A DNA stretch of 25,731 nt, taken from contig JBNMKZ010000032.1 of NCBI GenBank assembly GCA_050874585.1, forward strand, positions 1 through 25,731. Direction: 5' to 3'. Under the pieces are notes generated by a model that saw only the letters and a list, made by a program, of their open reading frames with translations, had not been told where the DNA came from and made no database searches. The DNA comes from UBA1067 sp050874585. Lineage in GTDB: Bacteria > Verrucomicrobiota > Kiritimatiellia > RFP12 > UBA1067. The translations under genes were made by a program, and so were the position numbers. How positions within the stretch are numbered: the stretch's first letter is position 1; each line of letters starts with the position of its first letter. Shown piece after piece: positions 1 to 7,933 of the stretch.

Positions 1-19
1 GACGGTCTAGTGGCCGTGT

Positions 20-28
20 AGTATAGCA
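20..28 (-). promoter_or_regulatory. Possible extended -10 promoter (TGC TATACT), leftward
   Basis: On the minus strand, TGC followed by TATACT matches the TGnTATAAT pattern seen in front of six other transcription units in this window. It would drive a gene lying off the left edge. There is no visible -35 and the gene itself is not in the window, so this could be chance. Confidence 0.3.
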
Positions 29-76
29 CGGTGTCAGAAGCGAAACCACTTTTTCACTTTCCGAGGCCGAAAATGA

Positions 77-109
77 CGGCCGCACCCCTGTTTCCATTGG
101 GTGCGGTCG
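77..109. terminator. Hairpin, possible terminator
   Basis: CCGCACCC at 80-87 pairs with GGGTGCGG at 99-106 around an 11-nt loop. The stem can be lengthened to 77-109 with one G-U pair. On the plus strand it is followed by ATTTTA, and on the minus strand by TCATTTTC, so it could work in either direction. The short T tracts keep confidence moderate. Which gene it would serve is not visible. Confidence 0.4.
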
Positions 110-200
110 ATTTTAGGGGTCAAAAACTGGGGATAATCCAGTAAACGACCGTCCTTTTCCATCAGGAACGGTGCCAGTCGCCCTTTCCTCGCGGCAAAAT

Positions 201-310
201 TCCGATGCCCATCGGACGGAATTCTAATGCCCGTCGGAAAAATTTCTGATGGGCATCAGAAAATGCTCCGATAGGCATCAGAAAGTACTCCAATGCCCAT
301 TAGACGGGCC
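201..310. repeat. Array I: five tandem 22-bp palindromic units
   Basis: Units start at exactly 201, 223, 245, 267 and 289. Each has a 16-bp core and a 6-bp spacer. The cores are TCCGATGCCCATCGGA, TCTAATGCCCGTCGGA, TCTGATGGGCATCAGA, TCCGATAGGCATCAGA and TCCAATGCCCATTAGA. Units 1 and 3 are both perfect 6-bp inverted repeats but with different arm bases (C/G changed to T/A on both sides), which suggests the palindrome itself is maintained. The 4-bp centre is GCCC in units 1, 2 and 5 and GGGC or AGGC in units 3 and 4, so the central word appears in both orientations. The spacers are not conserved. A 22-bp period is about two turns of B-DNA. It lies beyond the 3' end of der and about 175 bp upstream of the possible leftward promoter at 20-28. 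Function is unknown. Confidence 0.9.
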
Positions 311-492
311 TGTCGCCTCCAACGAGCCGAAATCCGACGGAGGTAACATTTTCCCATTCCGCCGCGACTTCAGAAACAGTGCCCATGTCGGCCGCCAAAA
401 CTCTGAAGACCTAACCAAAACCGAAAGGAAGCGATGAACTCATCCAAGCCCGATACCATCCACCCTTACTCCTTATTCTATAAGAAGAAGGC

Positions 493-521
493 GGGGATGG
501 CGACAAAATGTCGCCATCCCC
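493..521 (-). terminator. Probable terminator of the der unit
   Basis: GGGGATGGCGACA (493-505) and TGTCGCCATCCCC (509-521) form a perfect 13-bp inverted repeat with a 3-nt loop, 31 bases past the der stop codon. On the minus strand it is followed by a pyrimidine-rich tract (GCCTTCTTCTTAT) rather than a clean T run, so termination strength is uncertain. Confidence 0.6.
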
Positions 522-552
522 TCGATCACTCGCCGTGAAAGCGAGTCTCCTC

Positions 553-1947
553 TCAGGCCTTTTCGTCGACAAGAGGCTTTTTCGTCGGCTCCTTGCGCGA
601 ACGCGCCTTCAGAAAAATCCGAAGGGGCGCACCCTCCAAACCAAAGCGTTCCCGAATCCGACGCTCGATGTAGGAGAGGTAAGCCGGGGTCACCAGTTTC
701 GGATCGTTGACGAACAGCCGCAATGTCTGCGGGTTCGTCGAGACCTGAAGCCCGTAATAAATCTTGAGCCGCTTGCCCTTGACCATGGGGGAGAGCGTCT
801 TCTTCGTTGCCACCTCAATGACGCGGTTCAGCATCCCCGTCGGCAGTTTCATCGAAGCCGATGCCGCCGCCGTATCAATCGCCTCCACCGTCCTGCGGAT
901 GTTATAGCCCGACTTGTTGGAACAGAAGACGACTGGCGCAAACGAAAGAAACGGCATCATGGCCCGAAGGGCCGGGACGGCCTTCGTTTCCGTCATCCCC
1001 TTCTCCTGCGCCAAGTCCCATTTGTTCATCAGGATGACGCAAGCCCGATTTGCCTCCAGGATTTTACCCGCAATGCGCTTGTCCTGCATGGTTGGACCCA
1101 GCATGGGGTCAAGGACCAGCAGAACGACATCCGCCTCCTCAATGGCCGCCTCCGAACGGAAGAGTGAGAAATTGTCGACGGATGTCTTTGACATCTTCGT
1201 ATGGGGTTTCATGCCAGCCGTGTCGACGAGCATATAATGCCGCGCCTCGGGACCCGAGCCAATCGAGAACGGGACTTCCACCGCATCCCGTGTCGTCCCC
1301 GGGATTTCCGAGACGATGACACGCGGCGCATTGAGGAGGCGGTTCACGTACGAGCTCTTGCCCGCATTTGGGCGCCCGACAATGGCCACCCGCAGGGGCC
1401 GTGCGGACTTCTCCTCCTCGCTCACGGGGGCCAGTTTCCCCGTGATGTCCTTCAGCAACGCCTCAATGCCCCGCCCATGTTCGGCCGAGATGGCAAAAAC
1501 CGGCAGTCCAAAGCGCTCAAATTCCGCCGCACGCCAGTCGTCTTCGGGCGTGTCGCACTTGTTCGCGGCGATAACGCACGGAACGCCCGATTCGCGAACC
1601 CGCTTGATGACCTCCGTATCAAGGGGCAAAATGCCCGCCCGCGCGTCGACAACGATGACGCAGACGGCCGAATCCTCAACGGCCAGCGCGGCCTGCGAAC
1701 GCGTCTCGCTATCGAGCGGATCGTTCGTCACCCCCCGATCAAATGCAATGCCGCCGGTATCGACGAGCATCACCTTGCGCCCCAGAATCTCGACTTCTCG
1801 CGTCACGCGGTCACGCGTCACGCCCGGCTGATCGAAAACAATGGCAACGCGCTTACGGGCAATGCGGTTAAAAAGTGCGCTCTTTCCCGTATTGGGACGG
1901 CCCACAAGCGAAACAAGATTGCGCACGGCGTGTGCTTCAATTTCCAT
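553..1947 (-). CDS. der: Ribosome-assembly GTPase Der (EngA)
   Basis: Der is an essential GTPase that binds the 50S subunit during late assembly. The 464-aa product has the family's three-part layout. The first G domain has GRPNTGKS at 16-23, DTGG at 63-66 and NKCD at 129-132. The second G domain has GRPNAGKS at 191-198, DTAG at 242-245 and NKWD at 308-311. A KH-like C-terminal domain covers roughly 360-440. The length is typical. The start is supported by AAAGGAG eight bases upstream. The gene lies 22 bp downstream of dnaB and is last in the block, ending at a strong hairpin. The basic tail rich in K and R is usual for the family. Confidence 0.97.
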   Translation of the reverse strand: MEIEAHAVRNLVSLVGRPNTGKSALFNRIARKRVAIVFDQPGVTRDRVTREVEILGRKVMLVDTGGIAFDRGVTNDPLDSETRSQAALAVEDSAVCVIVVDARAGILPLDTEVIKRVRESGVPCVIAANKCDTPEDDWRAAEFERFGLPVFAISAEHGRGIEALLKDITGKLAPVSEEEKSARPLRVAIVGRPNAGKSSYVNRLLNAPRVIVSEIPGTTRDAVEVPFSIGSGPEARHYMLVDTAGMKPHTKMSKTSVDNFSLFRSEAAIEEADVVLLVLDPMLGPTMQDKRIAGKILEANRACVILMNKWDLAQEKGMTETKAVPALRAMMPFLSFAPVVFCSNKSGYNIRRTVEAIDTAAASASMKLPTGMLNRVIEVATKKTLSPMVKGKRLKIYYGLQVSTNPQTLRLFVNDPKLVTPAYLSYIERRIRERFGLEGAPLRIFLKARSRKEPTKKPLVDEKA

Positions 1948-1969
1948 TTCTCAATTCTCCTTTCGGCAG

Positions 1970-3463
1970 TCAGGTATTCGGATCCTCATAGAACTGGCCC
2001 TGCTCCGGCGGCGGCTCGGACGTCTGGTAGTTCGCCTCGTCGCTTCGCGGAATCTCCCGATCACCGAAGCGCGTGTATTCGCGGAAGAAGTTCACCTTGA
2101 CCTCGCCCGTCTCGCCATTGCGGTTCTTCGCCACGTCAATGATGGCCAGCGTCTCATCCTTCGATTCCGGGTCGGTCGGCGTACGGGAAGGCCGTCGCAG
2201 AAGAAAGACGACATCCGCGTCCTGTTCAATCGCGCCCGAATCACGCAAATCCGAGAGTTTCGGACGCTCGAACTTGTCGTTGCGCTGCTCATTTGCACGA
2301 GAGAGCTGGGAAAGGACGATGACCGGAATCTTCAGCTCCTTTGCCATGGCCTTGATTTGCTGCGAAATCATCGAGACCTCAATCTGTCGACTCCCCTGCC
2401 GCGCCGCCTCGCGGCAGACGCACAACTGCAAGTAGTCGATGACAATCAGTTCAATTCCGTGGGCCTTCTTCGCCCGCCGCGCCCGCGCCCGAAGGTCCAT
2501 CACGTCCAACGAGGCCGTGTCGTCCACGTAAATCGGCGCATCCTTCAGTTCTCCGGCCGCGATCGTCAGGTTGTTGATGAGCATCCTCTTCTCATTTGAT
2601 GGGCACAACCCGCGATTGAGGCGCCAGGTATTCACGCGCGCACGGCCGGCAATCATACGCTTCGTCAGGGCCTCGACCGGCATTTCAAGCGAGAAAATCA
2701 TCACGGGATGCCGCGTTCCGTTGTCCGTCTTCACGGGGACATTGTTCATGTCCAACCCCAAGGCGCAACTCTCGGCGATATTCATCGCAAGCGAGGTCTT
2801 GCCGACCGACGGACGGGCGGCGATGACAATCATTTCGGACGGCTTAAGGCCCTGCAGTTTCTCGTCCAAGTGCGTCAGGCCCGTCGACAGGCCTTCGAGC
2901 GTCTTGCCATCCGAACCGAACATCCGGTCGATTCGGTCAAAACTGCTCTGCACGGCCTCCGACCACGGCATCGTCGCAGTGCCGCGGAGGCCAATCTCAA
3001 GAAAGTCCTTTTCCGCTTCACCCAAGACGGCCTGCGCATCAGGGTTCTTCGCCTCATCGTAGCAGTTCCCAATCGTCTTGACCGCACGGTCGATGAGCGT
3101 ACGACGCAACTGCTTGGCGCGAATAATCGAAAGGTAGTACTCGGCATTCGCCGTCGTCTGAACCTGGTCAATCAGGGACTGCACATAGGCGGCCCCACCC
3201 ACGGCCTCCACCTTTCCCCCAACGCGAAGTTCCTCCATCAGCGTAATCGCGTCAAGCGGCTTCGACTTGCGGTTCATATCCAGCATCGTCGCGTAAATCG
3301 TCCGGTTGCGTGGATCGAAGAACGTCTCGGGCGAAACGCCGCCCGTCAGGCAGATATCCATCACGCGGTCGCCGCCGCGCCCGGTGGCATCCAGCAAAAT
3401 CGATCCAAGCACCGCGCGCTCGGCCTCCACGTTATTCGGCGGTGTGCGCATCTCTTCCATCAT
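1970..3463 (-). CDS. dnaB: Replicative DNA helicase DnaB
   Basis: DnaB is the hexameric helicase that unwinds DNA at the replication fork. The 497-aa product has the N-terminal DnaB domain (about 8-115, starting at the PNNVEAERAVLGS motif). It is followed by a RecA-like helicase domain with Walker A ARPSVGKTS at 216-224, Walker B VIDYLQL at 341-347, the LSQLSR segment near 384-389, and KNRNGETG at 446-453 that contributes the arginine finger region. No intein or insertion is present. The gene starts three bases after the gspE stop codon. GGAGGAG just upstream, inside the gspE end, gives a good ribosome site and suggests coupled translation. Its partners dnaA, dnaC/dnaI and dnaG are not in the window. 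Confidence 0.97.
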   Translation of the reverse strand: MMEEMRTPPNNVEAERAVLGSILLDATGRGGDRVMDICLTGGVSPETFFDPRNRTIYATMLDMNRKSKPLDAITLMEELRVGGKVEAVGGAAYVQSLIDQVQTTANAEYYLSIIRAKQLRRTLIDRAVKTIGNCYDEAKNPDAQAVLGEAEKDFLEIGLRGTATMPWSEAVQSSFDRIDRMFGSDGKTLEGLSTGLTHLDEKLQGLKPSEMIVIAARPSVGKTSLAMNIAESCALGLDMNNVPVKTDNGTRHPVMIFSLEMPVEALTKRMIAGRARVNTWRLNRGLCPSNEKRMLINNLTIAAGELKDAPIYVDDTASLDVMDLRARARRAKKAHGIELIVIDYLQLCVCREAARQGSRQIEVSMISQQIKAMAKELKIPVIVLSQLSRANEQRNDKFERPKLSDLRDSGAIEQDADVVFLLRRPSRTPTDPESKDETLAIIDVAKNRNGETGEVKVNFFREYTRFGDREIPRSDEANYQTSEPPPEQGQFYEDPNT

Positions 3464-3466
3464 CTC

Positions 3467-5158
3467 TTACTGCTCCTCCGTGACGCGCAGGATTTCCTTC
3501 ACGCTTGTCACGCCCTTGAAGACTTTTGCCCATCCATCCTCGCGCAAGGTCTTCATGCCCTTCGAAAGGGAGAGATTGCGGATTTGCGTCGCATTCTCGC
3601 GGCGCACAATCGCCCCCTCAATGTCCTCATCCACTTCCAAGACCTCAAACAACGCCCGCCGCCCACGGTATCCTGTCCGCGTACAGGCTTCACATCCGAC
3701 CGGCTCAAAAACCGTCTCCTGCGCCGGCGGATAGTCCAGCGTATAGAACTTTCGGTCGAGAGGGACTTCCCGGCGACAGTTCGGACAGAGTCGACGGCAC
3801 AGACGCTGCCCCATCACACCGGCAACAGCGGAGGCGATAAGAAACGGCTCAACGCCCATGTCAATCAGTCGGGGAAAGGCTCCCGCCGCGTCATTCGTAT
3901 GCAAGGTCGAGAAAACCATGTGCCCCGTCAGGGAGGCGTTGATGGCGATCTCGGCCGTCTCGCGGTCACGGATTTCACCGACCATGATGATGTCGGGGTC
4001 CTGACGGAGGAAGGCGCGCAAGGCCCGAGCAAACGTCATCCCGATGTCGGCCTGCATCTGAACCTGGTTGATGCCGGCCATATGATATTCAATCGGGTCC
4101 TCCGCCGTCATGATGCGCACGTCTATCTTGTTCACTTCCGAAAGGAAGGAGTAGAGCGACGTCGACTTGCCCGAACCCGTCGGGCCTGTCACAAGGAAGA
4201 TCCCATTCGGACGGTGGATAATCTTGTTCACGACCGCAAAGTCACGATCGTTGAACCCAAGGTCGACCATCTTGACGAAACTGCCGCTTTTTGCAAGCAG
4301 TCGCAGTGAGACGGACTCGCCGTAGGCCGCTGGCATCGTGGAAACGCGGATGTCGATGTCCTGGCCACCGATGCGGATGCCAATGCGTCCGTCCATCGGC
4401 AGTCGCTTCTCGGCAATGTCGAGATTGGCCATCACCTTGATGCGCGAGATGATGGCGGATTTCAGCCTGTTCAGCTGCGGCGGCACGTCGACCTTGTGCA
4501 ACATACCATCAATGCGGTAGCGGATTCGGAGTTCGGTCTCCTGCGGCTCGATGTGAATATCCGTCGCGCCCTGGCGATCCGCCTCGGCAATGATCTGGTT
4601 CACGAACTTGACAATCGAGGCCTCCTCGCCCATCTCGCTGACGTCAATCTTGGTCATCGAGCCAAGTTCGTCATCAACGGAGTAGCGGCCGTCCTCAATC
4701 ATCTTCTCAATGGCATCCGCTCCAACGCCGTAATACTTCTTGACCGCCTTTTCGACGTCTTCCTTGGGGGCCAGCACCGTCCGAACCGGGCACCCGCAGA
4801 TGAGACGCAGGCCGTCCGCCGCCGCCGTATCAAACGGATCGCTTGAGACAATCGTCAGCGAATGCTCGTCCATCTGGAACGGCAGGACATTGTACTGGTA
4901 GACGGCCGACGCGGGCAACTTCGTCAGAGCCGCCGGATTCGGCTGCCGCCGATCAAGATCCACCATCTCCAGTCCCAGCACGCGCCCGATGGCCGCAAGG
5001 AACTCAGGCTCCTTGACACCGCCGAACTTGACGGCGGCCTCGGCAAGCCCCATGCCGGGATTGGCCGCACGGCTCTCCGCGATGCGAGCAAGCTGTCCAT
5101 CGGAATAGATTCCAGTGGACTTCAGGAGAAGGTTAGCTAATGATTCTGTCGCCGCCAT
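3467..5158 (-). CDS. Type II secretion / type IV pilus assembly ATPase (GspE/PilB family)
   Basis: This is a cytoplasmic motor ATPase that powers pilus or pseudopilus assembly. The 563-aa product has an N-terminal MshEN-like domain (about 1-140). The ATPase core has Walker A GPTGSGKS at 325-332, the Asp box TAEDPIE at 351-357, Walker B with IMVGEIRDRETA at 391-402, and the His box STLHTND at 417-423. Cysteines at 458, 461, 489 and 492 fit the tetracysteine zinc site of the family, and C454 lies nearby. Sequence alone does not separate GspE from PilB. No other secretin, pseudopilin or GspF gene is in the window, so this is an isolated member placed between polA and dnaB. There is no clear Shine-Dalgarno. 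An extended -10 sits nine bases before the ATG, which suggests a leaderless or near-leaderless start. Confidence 0.93.
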   Translation of the reverse strand: MAATESLANLLLKSTGIYSDGQLARIAESRAANPGMGLAEAAVKFGGVKEPEFLAAIGRVLGLEMVDLDRRQPNPAALTKLPASAVYQYNVLPFQMDEHSLTIVSSDPFDTAAADGLRLICGCPVRTVLAPKEDVEKAVKKYYGVGADAIEKMIEDGRYSVDDELGSMTKIDVSEMGEEASIVKFVNQIIAEADRQGATDIHIEPQETELRIRYRIDGMLHKVDVPPQLNRLKSAIISRIKVMANLDIAEKRLPMDGRIGIRIGGQDIDIRVSTMPAAYGESVSLRLLAKSGSFVKMVDLGFNDRDFAVVNKIIHRPNGIFLVTGPTGSGKSTSLYSFLSEVNKIDVRIMTAEDPIEYHMAGINQVQMQADIGMTFARALRAFLRQDPDIIMVGEIRDRETAEIAINASLTGHMVFSTLHTNDAAGAFPRLIDMGVEPFLIASAVAGVMGQRLCRRLCPNCRREVPLDRKFYTLDYPPAQETVFEPVGCEACTRTGYRGRRALFEVLEVDEDIEGAIVRRENATQIRNLSLSKGMKTLREDGWAKVFKGVTSVKEILRVTEEQ

Positions 5159-5167
5159 TGCCTGTAT

Positions 5168-5176
5168 ATTGTATCA
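5168..5176 (-). promoter_or_regulatory. Extended -10 promoter (TGA TACAAT) of gspE-dnaB-der
   Basis: In the 36-bp gap between polA and gspE the minus strand reads TGATACAAT, then nine bases, then the gspE ATG. The expected +1 falls about two or three bases before the ATG. TATGAT, overlapping just upstream, is an alternative -10. No -35 match is visible. Confidence 0.5.
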
Positions 5177-5194
5177 TATTCCGCAATCCGGACC

Positions 5195-7933
5195 TCAGCC
5201 GCCGTGGGCCTCCAGCCAATTCGGCCCAACGCCGATGCCCACGTCAAGGGGTACGCCAAAGTCGATGGCCGTCGTCATCTCGTGCCGAACAATCTCCTTC
5301 ACCCGCTCGACTTCATCCCGCGGGACGTCAAAGACGAGTTCGTCGTGAATCTGAAGGACCATCTTGGCCCTCAGTCCAGCCGCCCGAATCGCATGGTCGA
5401 TGTGCACCATCGCGACCTTAATCAAGTCGGCGGCCGAACCCTGAATCGGCGTATTGATGGCATCTCGCTCCGCCCCCTGCCGCGCCGTCGCATTGCGCGA
5501 ATTGATGTCGCGAAGCGTCCGCCGCCGTCCAAGGACAGTTTCCGCATAGCCAAGCCGCCGCGCTTTCTCAATCGCGGCATTCATGTAGTCCCGAATGCGC
5601 GGATAGAGTTTGAAGTAAGTCTCAATCAGGTCCGCCGCTTCCTTCCGTGGAACGTGCAGGCGTTGGGAAAGCCCAAAGGCCGAAATGCCGTAAATGATGC
5701 CAAAGTTGACCATCTTGCACCGCGCACGCTGCTCCGGCGTGACGAATATCGGCATGACATTGTACACGCGGCTGGCCGTGTCACGGTGGATGTCCTCACC
5801 GTTCCGAAAGGCCTCCAGCATGGCGGCATCCTTCGAAAACGCCGCCATGAGACGAAGTTCAATCTGCGAGTAGTCAGCCGAAATCAGCACATGGTTCTCG
5901 TCCCGTGCCGTGAAGGCGCGACGAATCAGCTTGCCGCGTTCGGTACGAATGGGGATGTTCTGCAGGTTCGGGTCGGACGAACTGATCCGCCCCGTTTCGG
6001 TGAAGGCCTGCGAATAGGTGGTGTGGACGCGACCATTCTCGTCAATCAGGGTCGGCAACTTGTCGACATAAGTCGACTTCAGTTTCGAGCAGGCCCGGTA
6101 GTCCAGAATCGAGCGCACAATGGGATGCTCGTCGATCAGTTTCTGTAGCGTCTTCTCGTCCGTCGAATACTGCCCTCGGGCCGTCCGTTTCGCCGCGTCC
6201 GGATTGAGTTTCAGGCGATTGAAGAGAAGTTCGCCCAGCTGGGCGGGACTATCCACGTTCAGCCCGGGATCGGCGTACTTGTGAATGTCCTGGACGAGCG
6301 CCAGGATATCACGGTCAAGCTGTCGACCATACTCCTTGAGCGCCCCCGTATCAAGCCGAACGCCCTCGCGCTCCATGTCAATGAGCACGCGAACGAGGGG
6401 CTCCTCCACATCCGCCAGGGACTTCATCGAACCCGCCGCCTCGACCTTCGGCCGCAAGGCATCGTCCAACTGCAATGTCACGTCGGCATCCTCCGCCGCG
6501 TAGTCGCAGATGTCCGCCGCCTTGAGACTCCCCATCGAAAGCTGCGCCCGCCCACGCTGCCGCTCGCCGATCAGGCGCTCAATGGGAATCGGACGATAGT
6601 TCAGGTACTGCTCGGAAAGAAAGTCCATGCCATGCCGCGCCGCCGCATCAAGACAGTAGTGCTCAAGCATCGTATCACGCGGTGTCGAGGCAAAGCCCAC
6701 GCCATAGCGGCGCAGGACGGACTGGTCGAACTTGACGTTATGACCAACAAGAACCTTCGACGAATCGGCGAAGAGCGGACGAAAGATGTCAATCAGGTCG
6801 CCTTCTACATACCAGGCCCGCCCCGGCTCAATGGCGAACGAGAACCCGACGAGCTTGCAGAAGTGGGCCTCGGTCGACTCGTGCCCGTCAACGGCCGCCG
6901 TCTCGGTATCAAAGGCAATGCGCGGGGCGGCCATCAGAATGCCCAGCAACTCCCGTGCCTCCGCCTCGGTGCTCACGAGCCGATAGTCGTGCGCAACGGT
7001 TTCAATTGTGCGCATCACCTCCGCTGGCTTTGCCGACGATGGCACGCCCCCGACGGGGAGTTCTCCCTCGCCAAGAAACTCCCGCGCCAGCCGGCTCAAC
7101 TCGAACTTGGCACAGACGGTCGACAACTTCTCCCGATCCGCAGGCTTCAGGCGATAGGCCTCCCAGTCCGGCTGAATGGGCACATCCGTACGAATCGTCG
7201 TCAGGAACTTCGAAATGCGCGCATCCGCCGCGCTCGCGGCAATCCGCTCGGAGAGCTTGCCCTTCACCTTATCGGCGTTCGCAAGAATTCCCTCCACGTC
7301 ACCGAACTGCTCAAGCAGGCCGACGGCCGTCTTTTCTCCCACGCCGCGAATGCCGGGGATGTTGTCCGACGCATCACCCGCCAAGGCCAGGTAGTCAATC
7401 ATCTGCCGCGGACTCTTCAGGTGCCAGTGCTCACAGACCTTCGCCTCGTCATAGACATCCGCGCCGTCCCCCGAACGGGACGGACGGTACAGGCTCACGC
7501 CCGGCCGCACCAGTTGCGCGGCATCCTTGTCTGGCGTTGCGAGATAGACGTCAAAGCCGGCCTCCGCGCCCTTGACGGCAAGCGTCCCCATCACATCGTC
7601 CGCTTCAAAGCCATCGACCCGCACGACGGGGATGCGCAGGGCCTCGGCCAGTTCAAACGCGTAGGGAATCGACGCGGCGAGATCCTCGGGCATCTTGTCC
7701 CGCGTGGCCTTGTAGGGCGCATAGGCCTCATGGCGAAACGTCGGGCCACCCGGGTCCATCGCCAGCACCACGTGCGTCGGCTTCTCGCGTTTGATAATCG
7801 AGAGCATCCCATTGACCAAGCCAAGCAAGGCCGACGTGTTGATGCCGGTGGCCGTCATGCGCGGATTGCGCAGGAAGACGAAATGCCCCCGGTAGAGGAA
7901 TGGCATCAGGTCGATGACGAAGAGCTTGCTCAT
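5195..7933 (-). CDS. polA: DNA polymerase I
   Basis: Pol I fills gaps and removes RNA primers in replication and repair. The 912-aa product is full length with three domains. The 5'-3' flap nuclease occupies about 1-290, with helix-hairpin-helix region IPGIRGVGEKTA at 192-203. The 3'-5' exonuclease occupies about 310-500 and keeps the DTE motif at 342-344, so proofreading is probably active. The polymerase domain follows, with motif A DYSQIELR at 687-694, motif B region KMVNFGIIYG at 740-749, and motif C QIHDELV at 861-867. The catalytic aspartates are D687 and D864. The start codon overlaps the upstream malic enzyme stop by four bases (ATGA), which implies coupled translation. The ribosome site is weak (GGAA). 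The gene is followed by a 36-bp gap carrying a new promoter. Confidence 0.97.
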   Translation of the reverse strand: MSKLFVIDLMPFLYRGHFVFLRNPRMTATGINTSALLGLVNGMLSIIKREKPTHVVLAMDPGGPTFRHEAYAPYKATRDKMPEDLAASIPYAFELAEALRIPVVRVDGFEADDVMGTLAVKGAEAGFDVYLATPDKDAAQLVRPGVSLYRPSRSGDGADVYDEAKVCEHWHLKSPRQMIDYLALAGDASDNIPGIRGVGEKTAVGLLEQFGDVEGILANADKVKGKLSERIAASAADARISKFLTTIRTDVPIQPDWEAYRLKPADREKLSTVCAKFELSRLAREFLGEGELPVGGVPSSAKPAEVMRTIETVAHDYRLVSTEAEARELLGILMAAPRIAFDTETAAVDGHESTEAHFCKLVGFSFAIEPGRAWYVEGDLIDIFRPLFADSSKVLVGHNVKFDQSVLRRYGVGFASTPRDTMLEHYCLDAAARHGMDFLSEQYLNYRPIPIERLIGERQRGRAQLSMGSLKAADICDYAAEDADVTLQLDDALRPKVEAAGSMKSLADVEEPLVRVLIDMEREGVRLDTGALKEYGRQLDRDILALVQDIHKYADPGLNVDSPAQLGELLFNRLKLNPDAAKRTARGQYSTDEKTLQKLIDEHPIVRSILDYRACSKLKSTYVDKLPTLIDENGRVHTTYSQAFTETGRISSSDPNLQNIPIRTERGKLIRRAFTARDENHVLISADYSQIELRLMAAFSKDAAMLEAFRNGEDIHRDTASRVYNVMPIFVTPEQRARCKMVNFGIIYGISAFGLSQRLHVPRKEAADLIETYFKLYPRIRDYMNAAIEKARRLGYAETVLGRRRTLRDINSRNATARQGAERDAINTPIQGSAADLIKVAMVHIDHAIRAAGLRAKMVLQIHDELVFDVPRDEVERVKEIVRHEMTTAIDFGVPLDVGIGVGPNWLEAHGG

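Larger units (their letters stand above)
1..552. other. Intergenic region left of der, no convincing gene
   Basis: No frame here looks like a conserved protein. The stretch holds a possible leftward promoter near the edge, a hairpin at 77-109, the five-unit palindrome array at 201-310, and the der terminator hairpin at 493-521. Between 311 and 492 I see no repeat or motif. A 34-codon plus-strand frame starting at 434 has a fair Shine-Dalgarno (AAAGGAAG) but runs through the terminator hairpin, and I do not call it. Confidence 0.7.

Noticed and set aside
201..310. Array I as a CRISPR array
   Set aside because: Repeat cores are 16 bp and spacers 6 bp; there are no cas genes. CRISPR spacers are about 30 bp or longer.
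249..437. 62-codon plus-strand frame across array I
   Set aside because: Its first third is translated palindrome repeats and there is no ribosome site; it is a chance frame.
434..538. 34-codon plus-strand frame with AAAGGAAG upstream
   Set aside because: It runs through the der terminator hairpin and has no recognisable features; kept only as a remark.
2708..4309. 533-codon open frame antisense to gspE and dnaB
   Set aside because: Both opposing genes are unmistakable. Long antisense frames are expected in GC-rich coding DNA, and the translated product is Arg/His-rich with no domain.
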